Source: Pontibacter pamirensis
GTDB lineage: Bacteria; Bacteroidota; Bacteroidia; Cytophagales; Hymenobacteraceae
DNA: 64,000 nt
Reading direction: 5' to 3'
Assembly: GCF_010015475.1 (NCBI RefSeq)
Contig: NZ_SSNI01000013.1
Span: forward strand, 1 to 64,000
The notes beneath the pieces are model-generated. The model saw nothing but the letters and a program-made list of their open reading frames with translations. It was not told the origin of the DNA and did no database searches. Made by a program: the position numbers and the translations under genes. Shown here piece by piece: positions 16,623 to 26,322 of this stretch (position 1 is the stretch's first letter; every line of letters starts with the position of its first letter).

Positions 16623-18476
16623 TCAGCCTTTCATAAAAAGATCGTGCAGCTGGCCAAGCTGCATGATAACCAGCGTTTTCTGCCCACCCGGGGCATAATT
16701 TGGCACCTGGCAGGCAAAAAGTTTATCTACGAGAGAATTCATCTCAAGGTCCGACATACGTGATAGAGACCTTGATGCAAGACGCCGGGCCATAGACCGG
16801 GCCAGGTTCTCACGCTTATCAAGCTTTAAGGAGGTCAAGTTGTTTTTATACTGCTCAATTAATTCTTCCAGCAGCTCTTTTTCGTTTACAGCATGCACAT
16901 CGGCTGGTATACCATTAAGAATGATAGTGTTACCACCAAAATCCTCGAACAGGAAGCCCATGTCTTTGAACTCTCCCGCCAATTCATGCATCAGGTTGGC
17001 ATCCGCCGGAGAAAGCTGCACCGTCTGCGGAAACAGCAGCGCCTGCGAGGCGCCTGTTTTCTTTTGCAGCGAGACCATGTACTTCTCATACAAGATACGC
17101 TCCTGCGCCGCCTGCTGGTCGATGATCATCACCCCGGACTTTACCTGCACCAGTAAATACTTCTGGTGTATCTGTATGGCTTTGTTTGAAGAAGCGGCCG
17201 GTATGTCCGTTGCAGCGAAGGCATCATCCAGCAAGCCCATTCCGGAGGAGGCCGAAGTAGTACCTTCCTCCTCCAGCGGCTGCTCCCGCATAGGTTCATA
17301 AAGTTGCTCCCAGCCTTTAGAAGTAGCTCTCCTGAAAGAAGCAGGTGGCGTGAAATCGGGGAAAGCTGTGCTCCCGCCGCTTCTGGGTCTATTATCCGGG
17401 TCAAATTCATTAAAGCCACCCTGCACACGTATCGGTTGCAACGGGGCAAAGTTCACATCGCCTTCAAAATCCAGCGATGGGGCAATATTATAAGCACCCA
17501 AGGCTTTTTTCACAGCAGCATGCACAATGGCATACACTGTTTTCTCGTCCTCAAACTTTATTTCGGTTTTGGTTGGATGTACGTTGATATCAATTTTCTC
17601 CGGATCCAGCTCGATAAACAGCACATAGAAAGGGTGGTTCTCTTTCGGCACCAGGCCCTCGAAAGCCGTCATAACGGCGTGGTTCAGGTAGCCGCTCTTC
17701 ACAAAGCGGTTGTTTACAAAGAAGAACTGCTCTCCCCGTGTTTTCTTCGCGTGCTCTGGCTTGCCGATATATCCCTTCACCGTCAGAAAGGTGGTATCTT
17801 CCTCACAGTAGGCCATCTGCTCTTTATAGTTGCTGCCAAATATGCTCACAATACGCTGGCTTAGCTTACCGGCAGGCAGGTTGAACACCTCTGTATCGTT
17901 ATGGTGCAGCGTGAAAGTTACTTCAGGATAGGCCAACGACACCCGCTGAAACTCGTCCAGGATATGGCGCATCTCTACTGCATTGGTCTTCAAGAAATTG
18001 CGCCTGGCTGGCACATTATAAAACAGGTTCTTTACTGCAATGGAGGTTCCTCCGGGCACTGCGGCGGGCTCCTGCAACACTACCACTGAACCCTCGACCA
18101 AGAGCTTTGTTCCGGCTTCGGCGCCTTGTGGCTTTGTTTTAAGCTCTACCTGTGCCACCGCCCCGATAGAGGCCATGGCCTCGCCCCGGAAACCCATTGT
18201 CCGGATGCGGAAAAGGTCCTCGGTAGTGGCAATTTTAGAAGTGGCGTGGCGCTCAAAGCACATACGAGCGTCTGTCTCTGACATACCGATGCCGTTGTCC
18301 ACCACCTGTACTAACTGCTTGCCTGCCTCCTTCACTATTACCTGAACACTGGTCGCTTTGGCATCCACGGCATTCTCCAGCAGTTCCTTCACCACCGAGG
18401 CAGGGCGTTGCACCACTTCACCGGCAGCAATCTGGTTGGCAAGGAAATCAGGCAGTAAATGTATGATGTCGGGCAT
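16623..18476 (-). CDS. mutL: DNA mismatch repair protein MutL
   Basis: MutL links mismatch recognition by MutS to strand removal. The N-terminal GHKL ATPase is intact: ELLENAVDAKATSV, DNGIGM and GFRGEAMASIG in the first 105 residues, and NVPARRNFLK near 155. The C-terminal dimerisation domain contains DQQAAQERILYE, where the endonuclease motif of other MutLs reads DQHAxxExxxxE, and ends ACQVPNYAPGGQKT in place of the CPHGRP motif. Histidine to glutamine is, as far as I recall, usual in this phylum. It has 617 residues, a normal length. A sequence TAAGGAG lies about 14 bases before the start. Confidence 0.95.
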   Translation of the reverse strand: MPDIIHLLPDFLANQIAAGEVVQRPASVVKELLENAVDAKATSVQVIVKEAGKQLVQVVDNGIGMSETDARMCFERHATSKIATTEDLFRIRTMGFRGEAMASIGAVAQVELKTKPQGAEAGTKLLVEGSVVVLQEPAAVPGGTSIAVKNLFYNVPARRNFLKTNAVEMRHILDEFQRVSLAYPEVTFTLHHNDTEVFNLPAGKLSQRIVSIFGSNYKEQMAYCEEDTTFLTVKGYIGKPEHAKKTRGEQFFFVNNRFVKSGYLNHAVMTAFEGLVPKENHPFYVLFIELDPEKIDINVHPTKTEIKFEDEKTVYAIVHAAVKKALGAYNIAPSLDFEGDVNFAPLQPIRVQGGFNEFDPDNRPRSGGSTAFPDFTPPASFRRATSKGWEQLYEPMREQPLEEEGTTSASSGMGLLDDAFAATDIPAASSNKAIQIHQKYLLVQVKSGVMIIDQQAAQERILYEKYMVSLQKKTGASQALLFPQTVQLSPADANLMHELAGEFKDMGFLFEDFGGNTIILNGIPADVHAVNEKELLEELIEQYKNNLTSLKLDKRENLARSMARRLASRSLSRMSDLEMNSLVDKLFACQVPNYAPGGQKTLVIMQLGQLHDLFMKG

Positions 18477-18900
18477 CCGGTTCTCTAACTCCTTATTTAT
18501 ATATATTATTTTCTAGCTTTATTAGTTAATTCAGGCTTTTACGGCAGAATTATTGCTCTTACTAAATATGTAAAAACAGAACTTATTCGGAATCAAATTT
18601 ATTATTAAATTAGAGACCGAATTAAAAAAAGGCAGGAACATCAGCTAACGATTTGCTTTCATTTTCGTCTATATATATAGCAAATGTGCATGTGTCGATG
18701 CTGGGGATCGTGGCGTTAGCTTATAAAGCTACTCTTTGAAGCCGCGTTCGCTTACAGGCAGGCAATAGGTTCTCTGCCTTTTATCAGACTAGTGAAAGAA
18801 ATGTGTATCACCTCTGAAAATTAGTCTGTTTTTCCGAGCCGCCTTTTGCAAAATTAGGCTTAATTTTGACTTGTTCCAATTATAAATAAAGTAGCACAGG
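18477..18900. other. intergenic region between divergent mutL and GH3 genes
   Basis: An AT-rich stretch of 424 bases with no supportable gene. It holds the starts of two divergent transcripts. A plus-strand -7 box is seen at 18861-18868; I see no clear terminator, repeat or RNA. Confidence 0.5.
18861..18868 (+). promoter_or_regulatory. -7 promoter box of the GH3/serine hydrolase gene
   Basis: TAATTTTG matches TAnnTTTG and lies 33 bases before the ATG at 18901. A good -33 TTG at the usual distance is not obvious, so the call rests on one box. Confidence 0.45.
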
Positions 18901-21852
18901 ATGTTGAAGAGTTTTAGTTTAGGGTTGTTGATACTCGTTTTTCTCGCAGTGGGGCCACTGATGTCGTTAAAGCCGTCAGAGGAAGTGGTCGTCAATGAAG
19001 AAGAGAAAAACTGGGTTGACAGCGTCATGACGACACTCTCTCCTGAGCAGCGCATCGGCCAGCTGTTTATGGTGGCTGCCTATTCTAATAAAAACGAAAA
19101 GCATTTCCGTGGCATAGATACCCTTGTGAGCCGCTATGGCGTTGGGGGCATCATGTTCATGCAGGGCGGCCCTATGCGCCAGGCTATTCTTACAAACCGT
19201 TACCAGCGCCAGGCGAAGGTACCTATGCTCATTGCCATGGATGCGGAGTGGGGCCTGAACATGCGCTTAGACAGCAGCATGCACTTTGCCCGCCAGATGA
19301 CCCTGGGCGCCATTACTGATGAAAAGTATGTTTACCTGATGGGCCGCGAAATTGCCCTGAAGATGAAGCGCCTGGGCGTGAACGTGAGCTTCTCACCGGT
19401 GCTGGACGTGAACGTGAATGCCACGAACCCGGTTATCGGAAGCCGTTCCTTCGGAGAATCCACAGAAGAGGTTACCCGCCACGGCATTGCTTACATCAAG
19501 GGCCTGCAGGACCACGGTGTAATGGCGGTAGCCAAGCACTTCCCCGGCCACGGCGACACTGACACCGACTCCCACCTCTCCCTGCCCGTTGTGCCGCACG
19601 ATATAAAGCGCCTGACAGAGGTAGAACTTCATCCCTTCAAAAAATCCTTTGAAGCTGGCGTAATGGGCGTGATGGTGGCGCACCTGTATATGCCAAGCAT
19701 TGACTCCACCCTCAACCTCCCCACTACGCTGTCCCGACCACTGGTAACAGGCCTTTTAAAGGAGAAGATGAAATACAAGGGCTTAGTGTTTACCGATGCC
19801 CTGAACATGAAAGCGGTGAGCCGCTACTATAAGCCGGGTGTGGTAGATTTAAAGGCGCTGATGGCTGGAAATGATGTCCTGCTCTTCCCGGAGGATGTAC
19901 CAACCGCCATTACAAAGATAAAGGAAGCCATTGCCACTAAACAACTGACGCAGGACGAAGTAGACCAGCATGTAAGGAAAATTCTGCATGCTAAGTACTG
20001 GGCGGGGCTTAACAACTACAAGCCAGTTGCACTGGATAACCTTCAGGAAGACATAGACCGGCCACTTAGCACCGTTGTGCAGGAGCAGCTTTATGAGCAT
20101 TCTGTAACAGTAGTAGAGAACAAAAGCAATTTGCTTCCTTTCCGCAACCTCGACACCTTAAGTATTGCCTCCGTAGCTATCGGTGCTCCTGCAAACAACA
20201 TGTTCCAGGAAACACTGGGAAATTACGCACCACTGAATAAATTTACTATACCTGATCGCTTTGCACCTGACTCCGCTTTCACGAAGGTTATTCCGCAGTT
20301 GAAAGACAATGACCTGGTGGTGGTGAGTATTCATAACATGAACTTCACACCTGCCAAAAACTTTGGTATAGGTGTTGGCACCCGAGCCTTTATTAAGTAC
20401 CTGCAGGAGCGCACCAACAAGAAGGTCGTGGTAGTGGTAATGGGCAATGCCTATAGCCTCAAGTTCTTTGAAGGTAGCAACTGGCTCGTGTGTGGGTATG
20501 AAGATAACCCTGTTGCGCAGATGCTGGTGCCACAGGCACTATTTGGTGCACGTGCAGCCAAAGGCAAACTTCCTGTAACTGCCTCAGCTGCTTATAAGTC
20601 AGGCACTGGCGTTGCAACACAAGCGATAGGCCGCCTGAAGTATGGCACCCCGGAAAGCGTGGGCATGGACTCAAAAGTATTACAGCAGATTGACAATATT
20701 GCCACAGAGGCGATAACCTATGCCGCCACTCCGGGCGCACAGGTGCTGGTGGTAAAAGACGGAACCGTAATCTTTGACAAATCCTACGGCCACTATACCT
20801 ACGAAAAGCAAAAGCCTGTCACGAAGCATACTGTATATGATGTTGCCTCTATTACAAAAGTAGCGGCTACCTTACAGGCTATTATGTTCCTGAAAGACCA
20901 GGGCAAAATCAACATTGATGCAAAAGTATCTACTTACCTTCCAGAGTTGAAAGGAACAAATAAGGAAAGTATTGTGCTGCGCGACGTACTGACGCACCAG
21001 GCGGGTTTACTGGCTGGTTTGCCTAACTGGCAAAAGACATCAGCCTCTTTGGAAACCAAGAATATGTTTTATGCCAGCAACCGCTCAGATTCTTACCCGA
21101 ACGAAGTGATTCCAGGTTTTTACTCTATCAAAACAATGGAAGACTCACTCTGGACCTGGACGGTGAAATCCAGGATGCTGCCAGCTAAAAAAGGCGGAAG
21201 GGGCCATGAGTACAAGTATAGCGACCTTGACTTCTACGTGCTGAAGCGTGTGGCAGAGAGAATGCTGAACCAGCCGCTGGATGAGTTCATGGATCAGAAC
21301 TTTTATGCCCCTCTTGGCTTGAGTACTATGACGTATAAGCCACTGCTTAAGCACTCCCGCGATGTAATTGCCCCGACGGAAGATGACAAGTATTTCCGCC
21401 ACAACCTGATTTGGGGTAGCGTGCACGACCAGAGTGCAGCTATGCTGGGCGGCGTGGCCGGGCATGCCGGGTTGTTCTCCAACGCCAACGACCTGGCCGT
21501 TCTCATGCAGATGAACCTGAACAACGGCAACTATGGCGGGCACAAGTATTTTAACTCTAACGTGGTCACAGAATTTTCACAGCGGAACTCAAAAGATAGC
21601 CGCCGTGGCGTTGGCTGGGATAAACCAGAACCGGAAGGCCACGGCCCTACCTCAGACCTGGCTCCTATGAGTACGTTTGGTCATACAGGCTTTACAGGAA
21701 CAGGTGCCTGGGTAGACCCGGAGAACAAGCTCATCTACATCTTCCTCTCTAACAGAGTATTCCCGGATGGCGGCAATAACAGACTGCTGAAGTATAACAT
21801 CCGGACCAGGATACACGATGTGGTTTATAAAGCGATGATTCCTAAAACATAA
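18901..21852 (+). CDS. fusion of GH3 beta-N-acetylhexosaminidase and class C-like serine hydrolase
   Basis: A 983-residue exported protein with an N-terminal signal segment (MLKSFSLGLLILVFLAVG). Residues 40-380 are a GH3 domain of the NagZ type: KHFPGHGDTDTDSH near 212-225 carries the Asp-His pair typical of these hexosaminidases and FTDALNMKAV near 300 the nucleophile aspartate. About 380-560 form the second GH3 domain. From about 580 to the end is a penicillin-binding/beta-lactamase-like domain with ASITKVAATLQA (SxxK near 650), YSDLDF and HTGFTGTG. The likely role is turnover of peptidoglycan outside the cytoplasm, cutting both sugar and peptide or ester bonds. This domain pair is known in Bacteroidota. 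It is followed by a terminator and bshA. Confidence 0.9.
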   Translation: MLKSFSLGLLILVFLAVGPLMSLKPSEEVVVNEEEKNWVDSVMTTLSPEQRIGQLFMVAAYSNKNEKHFRGIDTLVSRYGVGGIMFMQGGPMRQAILTNRYQRQAKVPMLIAMDAEWGLNMRLDSSMHFARQMTLGAITDEKYVYLMGREIALKMKRLGVNVSFSPVLDVNVNATNPVIGSRSFGESTEEVTRHGIAYIKGLQDHGVMAVAKHFPGHGDTDTDSHLSLPVVPHDIKRLTEVELHPFKKSFEAGVMGVMVAHLYMPSIDSTLNLPTTLSRPLVTGLLKEKMKYKGLVFTDALNMKAVSRYYKPGVVDLKALMAGNDVLLFPEDVPTAITKIKEAIATKQLTQDEVDQHVRKILHAKYWAGLNNYKPVALDNLQEDIDRPLSTVVQEQLYEHSVTVVENKSNLLPFRNLDTLSIASVAIGAPANNMFQETLGNYAPLNKFTIPDRFAPDSAFTKVIPQLKDNDLVVVSIHNMNFTPAKNFGIGVGTRAFIKYLQERTNKKVVVVVMGNAYSLKFFEGSNWLVCGYEDNPVAQMLVPQALFGARAAKGKLPVTASAAYKSGTGVATQAIGRLKYGTPESVGMDSKVLQQIDNIATEAITYAATPGAQVLVVKDGTVIFDKSYGHYTYEKQKPVTKHTVYDVASITKVAATLQAIMFLKDQGKINIDAKVSTYLPELKGTNKESIVLRDVLTHQAGLLAGLPNWQKTSASLETKNMFYASNRSDSYPNEVIPGFYSIKTMEDSLWTWTVKSRMLPAKKGGRGHEYKYSDLDFYVLKRVAERMLNQPLDEFMDQNFYAPLGLSTMTYKPLLKHSRDVIAPTEDDKYFRHNLIWGSVHDQSAAMLGGVAGHAGLFSNANDLAVLMQMNLNNGNYGGHKYFNSNVVTEFSQRNSKDSRRGVGWDKPEPEGHGPTSDLAPMSTFGHTGFTGTGAWVDPENKLIYIFLSNRVFPDGGNNRLLKYNIRTRIHDVVYKAMIPKT

Positions 21853-21874
21853 AAGATAATTGGTAGTTTAGCAG

Positions 21875-21912
21875 GTGCAGTCACGTTAGTTGGCTGCACT
21901 TTTGTTTTTTAT
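21875..21912 (+). terminator. terminator after the GH3/serine hydrolase gene
   Basis: GTGCAGTCA pairs with TGGCTGCAC (one G-T pair) around a short loop, followed by TTTTGTTTTTT. It ends just before bshA. Confidence 0.75.
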
Positions 21913-21923
21913 ATATTCAGAAA

Positions 21924-23060
21924 ATGAGAATCGGCATAGTTTGTTACCCTACATTTGGCGGTAGCGGCGTGGTGGCCACAGAGCTTGGCAAGGCGCTAGC
22001 TCTGAAGGGCCACAAAGTGCACTTTATTACATACAGCCAGCCTGCACGCCTCGACCTTTTCAGCGAGAACCTTTTTTACCACGAAGTATTTATACCTACT
22101 TACCCGCTCTTCCAGTACCCACCCTACGAACTGGCACTGGCCAGTAAAATGGTGGATATCGCACGCTTTGAGAAGCTGGACCTGCTGCACGTGCATTACG
22201 CTATTCCGCATGCTTCAGCGGCCTTTATGGCGAAGCAGATCCTCAAGACAAAGGGCATCAGTATTCCGGTTATCACCACCCTGCATGGCACAGATATTAC
22301 ACTGGTGGGCAAGGATGCTTCGTTTGAGCCGGTGGTTACCTTCAGTATCAATCAATCGGATGGAGTAACAGCGGTTTCTGATAGCCTGCGCTCCGAAACT
22401 TACGACTACTTCGACATTGAGCAGGATATTGAAGTGATTCCTAACTTTATCAATCTTGAGAAGTTTAAGCGCCAGAAGAGAGAGCACTTCCGTATGGCTA
22501 TTGCCCCGAGTGAAGAGAAGCTGTTGGTTCATACTTCCAACTTCCGGGCGGTGAAGCGCGTGGAGGATGTTATTCGGATTTTTGCGAAAGTGCGCCAGCA
22601 AATCCCAAGCAAATTACTTTTGGTGGGCGACGGGCCGGACCGACCCAAGATGGAGAAGCTTTGCCGGGAGCTGCAGATTTGCCAGGATGTGCGCTTTTTA
22701 GGGAAACTGGATGCCGTGGAAGAAGTACTCTCTATAGCAGATTTGTTCCTGATGCCTTCTGAAAAGGAAAGCTTTGGCCTGGCCGCACTGGAGGCAATGG
22801 CCTGTGAGGTGCCCGTAGTATCCACTAATGCAGGCGGTATACCAGAACTGAATGTTGATGGCGAAACAGGATTCACAAGCCCGGTTGGCGCTATAGACGA
22901 AATGGTGGAGAAGGCCTTATATGTACTGGATGATGAAAACCTCCCTCGCTTTAAAGCAAACGCTTTGCGGCGTGCTAAAGATTTTGATGTTGATAAAATT
23001 GTGCCGCTCTATGAGGATTTTTATCAAAAAATCATCAATACACAACTGGCATTACTATAA
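21924..23060 (+). CDS. bshA: N-acetyl-alpha-D-glucosaminyl L-malate synthase BshA
   Basis: GT4-type glycosyltransferase for the first step of bacillithiol synthesis, joining GlcNAc from UDP-GlcNAc to L-malate. The family start MRIGIVCYPTFGGSGVVATE is very characteristic, followed by HVHYAIPHASAA near residue 95 and TLHGTDITLVG near 120. The nucleotide-sugar motif EKESFGLAALEAMACEVPVV is near residue 278. At 378 residues the length is right. The other bacillithiol genes are not in the window. Confidence 0.93.
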   Translation: MRIGIVCYPTFGGSGVVATELGKALALKGHKVHFITYSQPARLDLFSENLFYHEVFIPTYPLFQYPPYELALASKMVDIARFEKLDLLHVHYAIPHASAAFMAKQILKTKGISIPVITTLHGTDITLVGKDASFEPVVTFSINQSDGVTAVSDSLRSETYDYFDIEQDIEVIPNFINLEKFKRQKREHFRMAIAPSEEKLLVHTSNFRAVKRVEDVIRIFAKVRQQIPSKLLLVGDGPDRPKMEKLCRELQICQDVRFLGKLDAVEEVLSIADLFLMPSEKESFGLAALEAMACEVPVVSTNAGGIPELNVDGETGFTSPVGAIDEMVEKALYVLDDENLPRFKANALRRAKDFDVDKIVPLYEDFYQKIINTQLALL

Positions 23061-23093
23061 ATTCAATCATCTGATAAAAAACTTAAATTCAAA

Positions 23094-23130
23094 AAGAACT
23101 GGCATCTTATAAGTTGCCAGTTCTTTTTTT
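23094..23130 (+). terminator. terminator after bshA
   Basis: AAGAACTGGCA and TTGCCAGTTCTT form a stem followed by seven T. Confidence 0.88.
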
Positions 23131-23202
23131 TATATTTATGCCCTCTTACCCTTGTTGTTATACCTGCGCTTTTAGGTATAGCCTATATTCCTTATTACAG
23201 AC

Positions 23203-25095
23203 ATGAGCAAAGACAAATACTTCATCATTGATTTTGACAGTACTTTCACCAAAGTAGAAGCCTTGGACGAACTAGGCGAGTTATCACTTGAGGGAGACCC
23301 TCAGAAAGAAAGTATACTGCAGCAGGTAAAAGAACTGACAGACAGCGCCATGGCCGGGAAGAGTTCTTTTGCAGAGGGTTTGCGTAAGCGCCTGGACCTG
23401 CTAAAGGCACATCAGAAACACCTGCCACAGCTTATTAATGTATTGCAGGATAAAGTCTCTCAATCCGTGCGCAGAAACAAAGAGTTCCTGAAAGAGTACT
23501 CAGACCAGATTTTTATTGTATCAAGCGGGTTCAAGGAATTTATCACGCCTATTGTAACGCAATACGGCATCAAAGAAGAGAATATCTACGCCAACACCTT
23601 CAAGTTAGACGACAACGGAAATATCATCGGCTTTGATGAGAAAAACGTGCTTAGCCTTGATAAAGGAAAAATCAAGCTGCTGGAGCAATTGGCACTCACG
23701 GGCGATGTCTATGTTATCGGTGATGGCTATACAGACTATGAGATCAAAGAAGCCGGGCTAGCTAACAAGTTCTATGCTTTCACTGAAAACGTGTCCCGCG
23801 ACAGCGTGCTGGCGAAGGCAGAACACATTGCCCCAAGCTTAGATGAATTTCTGTACCAGAACAAGTTGCCAATGGCTATCTCCTACCCCAAAAACAGGAT
23901 AAGCGTACTGCTGCTGGAGAACATTCACCCAAGGGCAGTAGAGATGTTCCGGCACGAAGGGTACCAAGTAGAAACCATTGCAGGTGCCCTGAGCGAGGAG
24001 GAGCTTTGTGAGAAAATACAGAATGTTTCGATACTGGGCATCCGGAGCAAAACACACGTAACCCGCAAGGTGCTGGAGCATGCCAACCGCCTTATGAGCG
24101 TTGGGGCCTTCTGCATCGGCACGAACCAGATTGACCTGGATGCATGCCTCAAAGCCGGCGTAACGGTATTCAATGCACCCTATAGCAACACCCGCAGCGT
24201 AGTGGAAATGGCTATTGGAGAAATTATTATGCTGAGCCGTGGCATTGTAGACAAGAGCAGCAAAATGCACGAAAGTACCTGGGACAAGTCGGCCACAGGT
24301 AGTTATGAGGTCCGCGACAAGAAATTGGGCATTATAGGCTACGGCAACATCGGGGCACAGCTATCCGTGCTGGCGGAAGCGATGGGCATGGTGGTGTACT
24401 ACTACGATGTAGTAGAGAAGTTGCAGTTGGGTAACGCGCGCAAATGCGACACCCTCCGTGAGCTACTGGAGAAGGCTGATTTTGTGACACTGCACGTGGA
24501 CGGCCGCCCGGAAAACAAAAATATTTTCGGAGCGCAGGAGTTTGCCGCCATGAAGGACGGTGCCATTTTCCTGAACCTGAGCCGCGGCCACGTCGTGGAC
24601 ATTCAGGCACTGGTAGAGAGCCTAAAATCAGGCAAGTTGCGCGGCGCAGCCGTAGACGTATTCCCGCAAGAGCCCGCCACAAATAGCGAGCCTTTTGTGA
24701 GTGAACTGTGCGGCCTGCCCAACGTGATTCTTACCCCACACATCGGTGGCAGTACGTCTGAGGCACAGGTGAATATTGCCAACTTTGTGCCTAACCGCAT
24801 TATGGACTATATTAACTCAGGCAATACCTACCAAAGCGTCAACTTCCCGAATATCCAGTTGCCGGAACTGAAAAACGCGCATCGCCTCATTCACATACAT
24901 CAAAATGTGCCAGGCGTGCTGGCCGACATTAATAATGTGCTGGCAAAGAACCAAGTAAACATCCTGGGCCAGTACCTTAAAACAAATGAGCATGTAGGTT
25001 ACGTGATTACTGACGTGAATAAGAAGTATGACAAACAACTGGTTAATGACATGCGGGGTGTAGCACACACCATCAAGTTCCGCATGTTGTATTAA
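23203..25095 (+). CDS. serA: phosphoserine phosphatase-like domain fused to 3-phosphoglycerate dehydrogenase
   Basis: A 630-residue cytoplasmic enzyme. Residues 1-225 form a complete HAD phosphatase of the SerB type: DFDST (Asp10, Asp12), SSG at 107-109, KGKIK at 154-158 and GDGYTD at 173-178. Residues 230-555 form D-3-phosphoglycerate dehydrogenase: GYGNIG near 380, NLSRGHVVD near 465 and the catalytic TPHIGGSTSEAQ near 513. The C-terminal 70 residues form an ACT domain (HQNVPGVLADINNVLAKNQV), the usual site of serine feedback. The first and last steps of serine synthesis are therefore in one chain. serC follows after 34 bases. Both active sites look intact, although phosphatase specificity is inferred. 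Confidence 0.93.
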   Translation: MSKDKYFIIDFDSTFTKVEALDELGELSLEGDPQKESILQQVKELTDSAMAGKSSFAEGLRKRLDLLKAHQKHLPQLINVLQDKVSQSVRRNKEFLKEYSDQIFIVSSGFKEFITPIVTQYGIKEENIYANTFKLDDNGNIIGFDEKNVLSLDKGKIKLLEQLALTGDVYVIGDGYTDYEIKEAGLANKFYAFTENVSRDSVLAKAEHIAPSLDEFLYQNKLPMAISYPKNRISVLLLENIHPRAVEMFRHEGYQVETIAGALSEEELCEKIQNVSILGIRSKTHVTRKVLEHANRLMSVGAFCIGTNQIDLDACLKAGVTVFNAPYSNTRSVVEMAIGEIIMLSRGIVDKSSKMHESTWDKSATGSYEVRDKKLGIIGYGNIGAQLSVLAEAMGMVVYYYDVVEKLQLGNARKCDTLRELLEKADFVTLHVDGRPENKNIFGAQEFAAMKDGAIFLNLSRGHVVDIQALVESLKSGKLRGAAVDVFPQEPATNSEPFVSELCGLPNVILTPHIGGSTSEAQVNIANFVPNRIMDYINSGNTYQSVNFPNIQLPELKNAHRLIHIHQNVPGVLADINNVLAKNQVNILGQYLKTNEHVGYVITDVNKKYDKQLVNDMRGVAHTIKFRMLY

Positions 25096-25103
25096 CAAAT
25101 CAG

Positions 25104-25120
25104 GTAGCACGTATCACGAC
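25104..25120 (+). repeat. copy of the AGCACGTAT-type dispersed repeat
   Basis: GTAGCACGTATCACGAC lies between serA and serC, just before the AGGAG of serC. It shares AGCACGTATCACGAC with the reverse complement of the copy at 12991-13047. Confidence 0.55.
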
Positions 25121-25129
25121 GCAGGAGAA

Positions 25130-26218
25130 ATGAACAACAAAGTATACTTCACCCCCGGGCCATCGGAGCTGTACCCTACCGTGCCGCAGCACATGCACAC
25201 GGCGTTAGAGGAGAAGATTGGCAGTATTTCGCACCGCAGCAAGCAGTTTCAGGAGATATTCGCGCATGCGGTGGAAGGGCTACGACAGCTGTTGCAGCTG
25301 CCAGATAACTATGAAGTGCTGTTCCTGGCATCAGCGACGGAAGTATGGGAACGCGCTATTCAGAACACGGTGCAGCAGGAGAGCTTTCACCTGGTGAACG
25401 GCTCATTCTCGGCACGCTTTTTTGAAACGGCGCAGGAACTGGGGCTGAAGGCGCAAAAGCACGAGGTGCCGTTCAGCGAGGGTTTTGACGTGGCAAGTAT
25501 TACAGTGCCTGCATCCGCGGAATTGGTAGCGCTTATACAGAACGAAACAAGCTCCGGAGCCGCTATGCCTGTGGCTGAAATCAACCATTTCCGGGAAAAA
25601 GCTTCTTCGGACGCCTTAATTTATGTAGATGCTGTTTCTTCGCTGCCATACCCTGCTTTCGATTTTTCGAAAGTAGATGCTGTTTATTTTTCCGTGCAGA
25701 AGTGCTTCGGCCTTCCGGCTGGTTTGGGTGTATGGCTCCTGAACGACCGTTGCATTGCTAAGGCAGAAGCCTTGGCTGCTCAAGGCCAGACTATCGGCTC
25801 TTACCACAGTATACCAGCTGTGCTGAGCAAAGCCAAAGTTAACCAAACGGTGGAAACACCCAACGTGCTGGACATTTACCTACTGGGCAAAGTAGTAGAG
25901 GACATGAACAGCAAAGGCGTGGAGGCAATCAGAAAGGAAACAGAAGCCAAAGCCAGCCTAGTATATAATTACCTGGAGCAGAGCAAGACATTTACGCCCG
26001 CGGTAGAAAACCCGCAACACCGCTCTCCCACTACCATTGTGGCCAACACAACTGTACCGGCATCGGAGGTAAACAAGCGTTTAGCTGAGTTTAACATGGC
26101 AGTAGGCAGCGGCTACGGCAAGTACAAAGAAAGCCAGATCCGCATCGCCAACTTCCCCGCCCACAGCCCCGAACAGGTAAAGGCCCTGGTAGAAAAGTTA
26201 AAAGAGCTGTTTGAGTAA
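25130..26218 (+). CDS. serC: phosphoserine aminotransferase-like class V aminotransferase
   Basis: PLP-dependent enzyme of 362 residues, probably converting 3-phosphohydroxypyruvate and glutamate to phosphoserine. It begins with KVYFTPGPSELYPTV, a start typical of SerC-like proteins, with IGSISHRSKQF near residue 33 and the PLP lysine in SVQKCFGLPAGLG near 190. ATG 25130 has AGGAG 5 bases upstream. Its place directly after the phosphatase-dehydrogenase fusion strongly supports a serine role. The sequence belongs to the divergent SerC group rather than the E. coli type, so another class V activity cannot be excluded from sequence alone. Confidence 0.88.
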   Translation: MNNKVYFTPGPSELYPTVPQHMHTALEEKIGSISHRSKQFQEIFAHAVEGLRQLLQLPDNYEVLFLASATEVWERAIQNTVQQESFHLVNGSFSARFFETAQELGLKAQKHEVPFSEGFDVASITVPASAELVALIQNETSSGAAMPVAEINHFREKASSDALIYVDAVSSLPYPAFDFSKVDAVYFSVQKCFGLPAGLGVWLLNDRCIAKAEALAAQGQTIGSYHSIPAVLSKAKVNQTVETPNVLDIYLLGKVVEDMNSKGVEAIRKETEAKASLVYNYLEQSKTFTPAVENPQHRSPTTIVANTTVPASEVNKRLAEFNMAVGSGYGKYKESQIRIANFPAHSPEQVKALVEKLKELFE

Positions 26219-26241
26219 TTAAACTGAAGGATATGACAAGA

Positions 26242-26287
26242 AAGGGAAGAGGTAGAACGTGAGCCGTTCTACCTCTTCCCTTTTTTT
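26242..26287 (+). terminator. terminator after serC
   Basis: GGGAAGAGGTAGAACG pairs with CGTTCTACCTCTTCCC around a four-base loop, followed by seven T. After it comes a short tandem of CTCTAACT-like units (26288-26325). Confidence 0.9.
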
Positions 26288-26322
26288 AACTCTCTAACTT
26301 TCTAACTCCCAAACTCTCTAAC

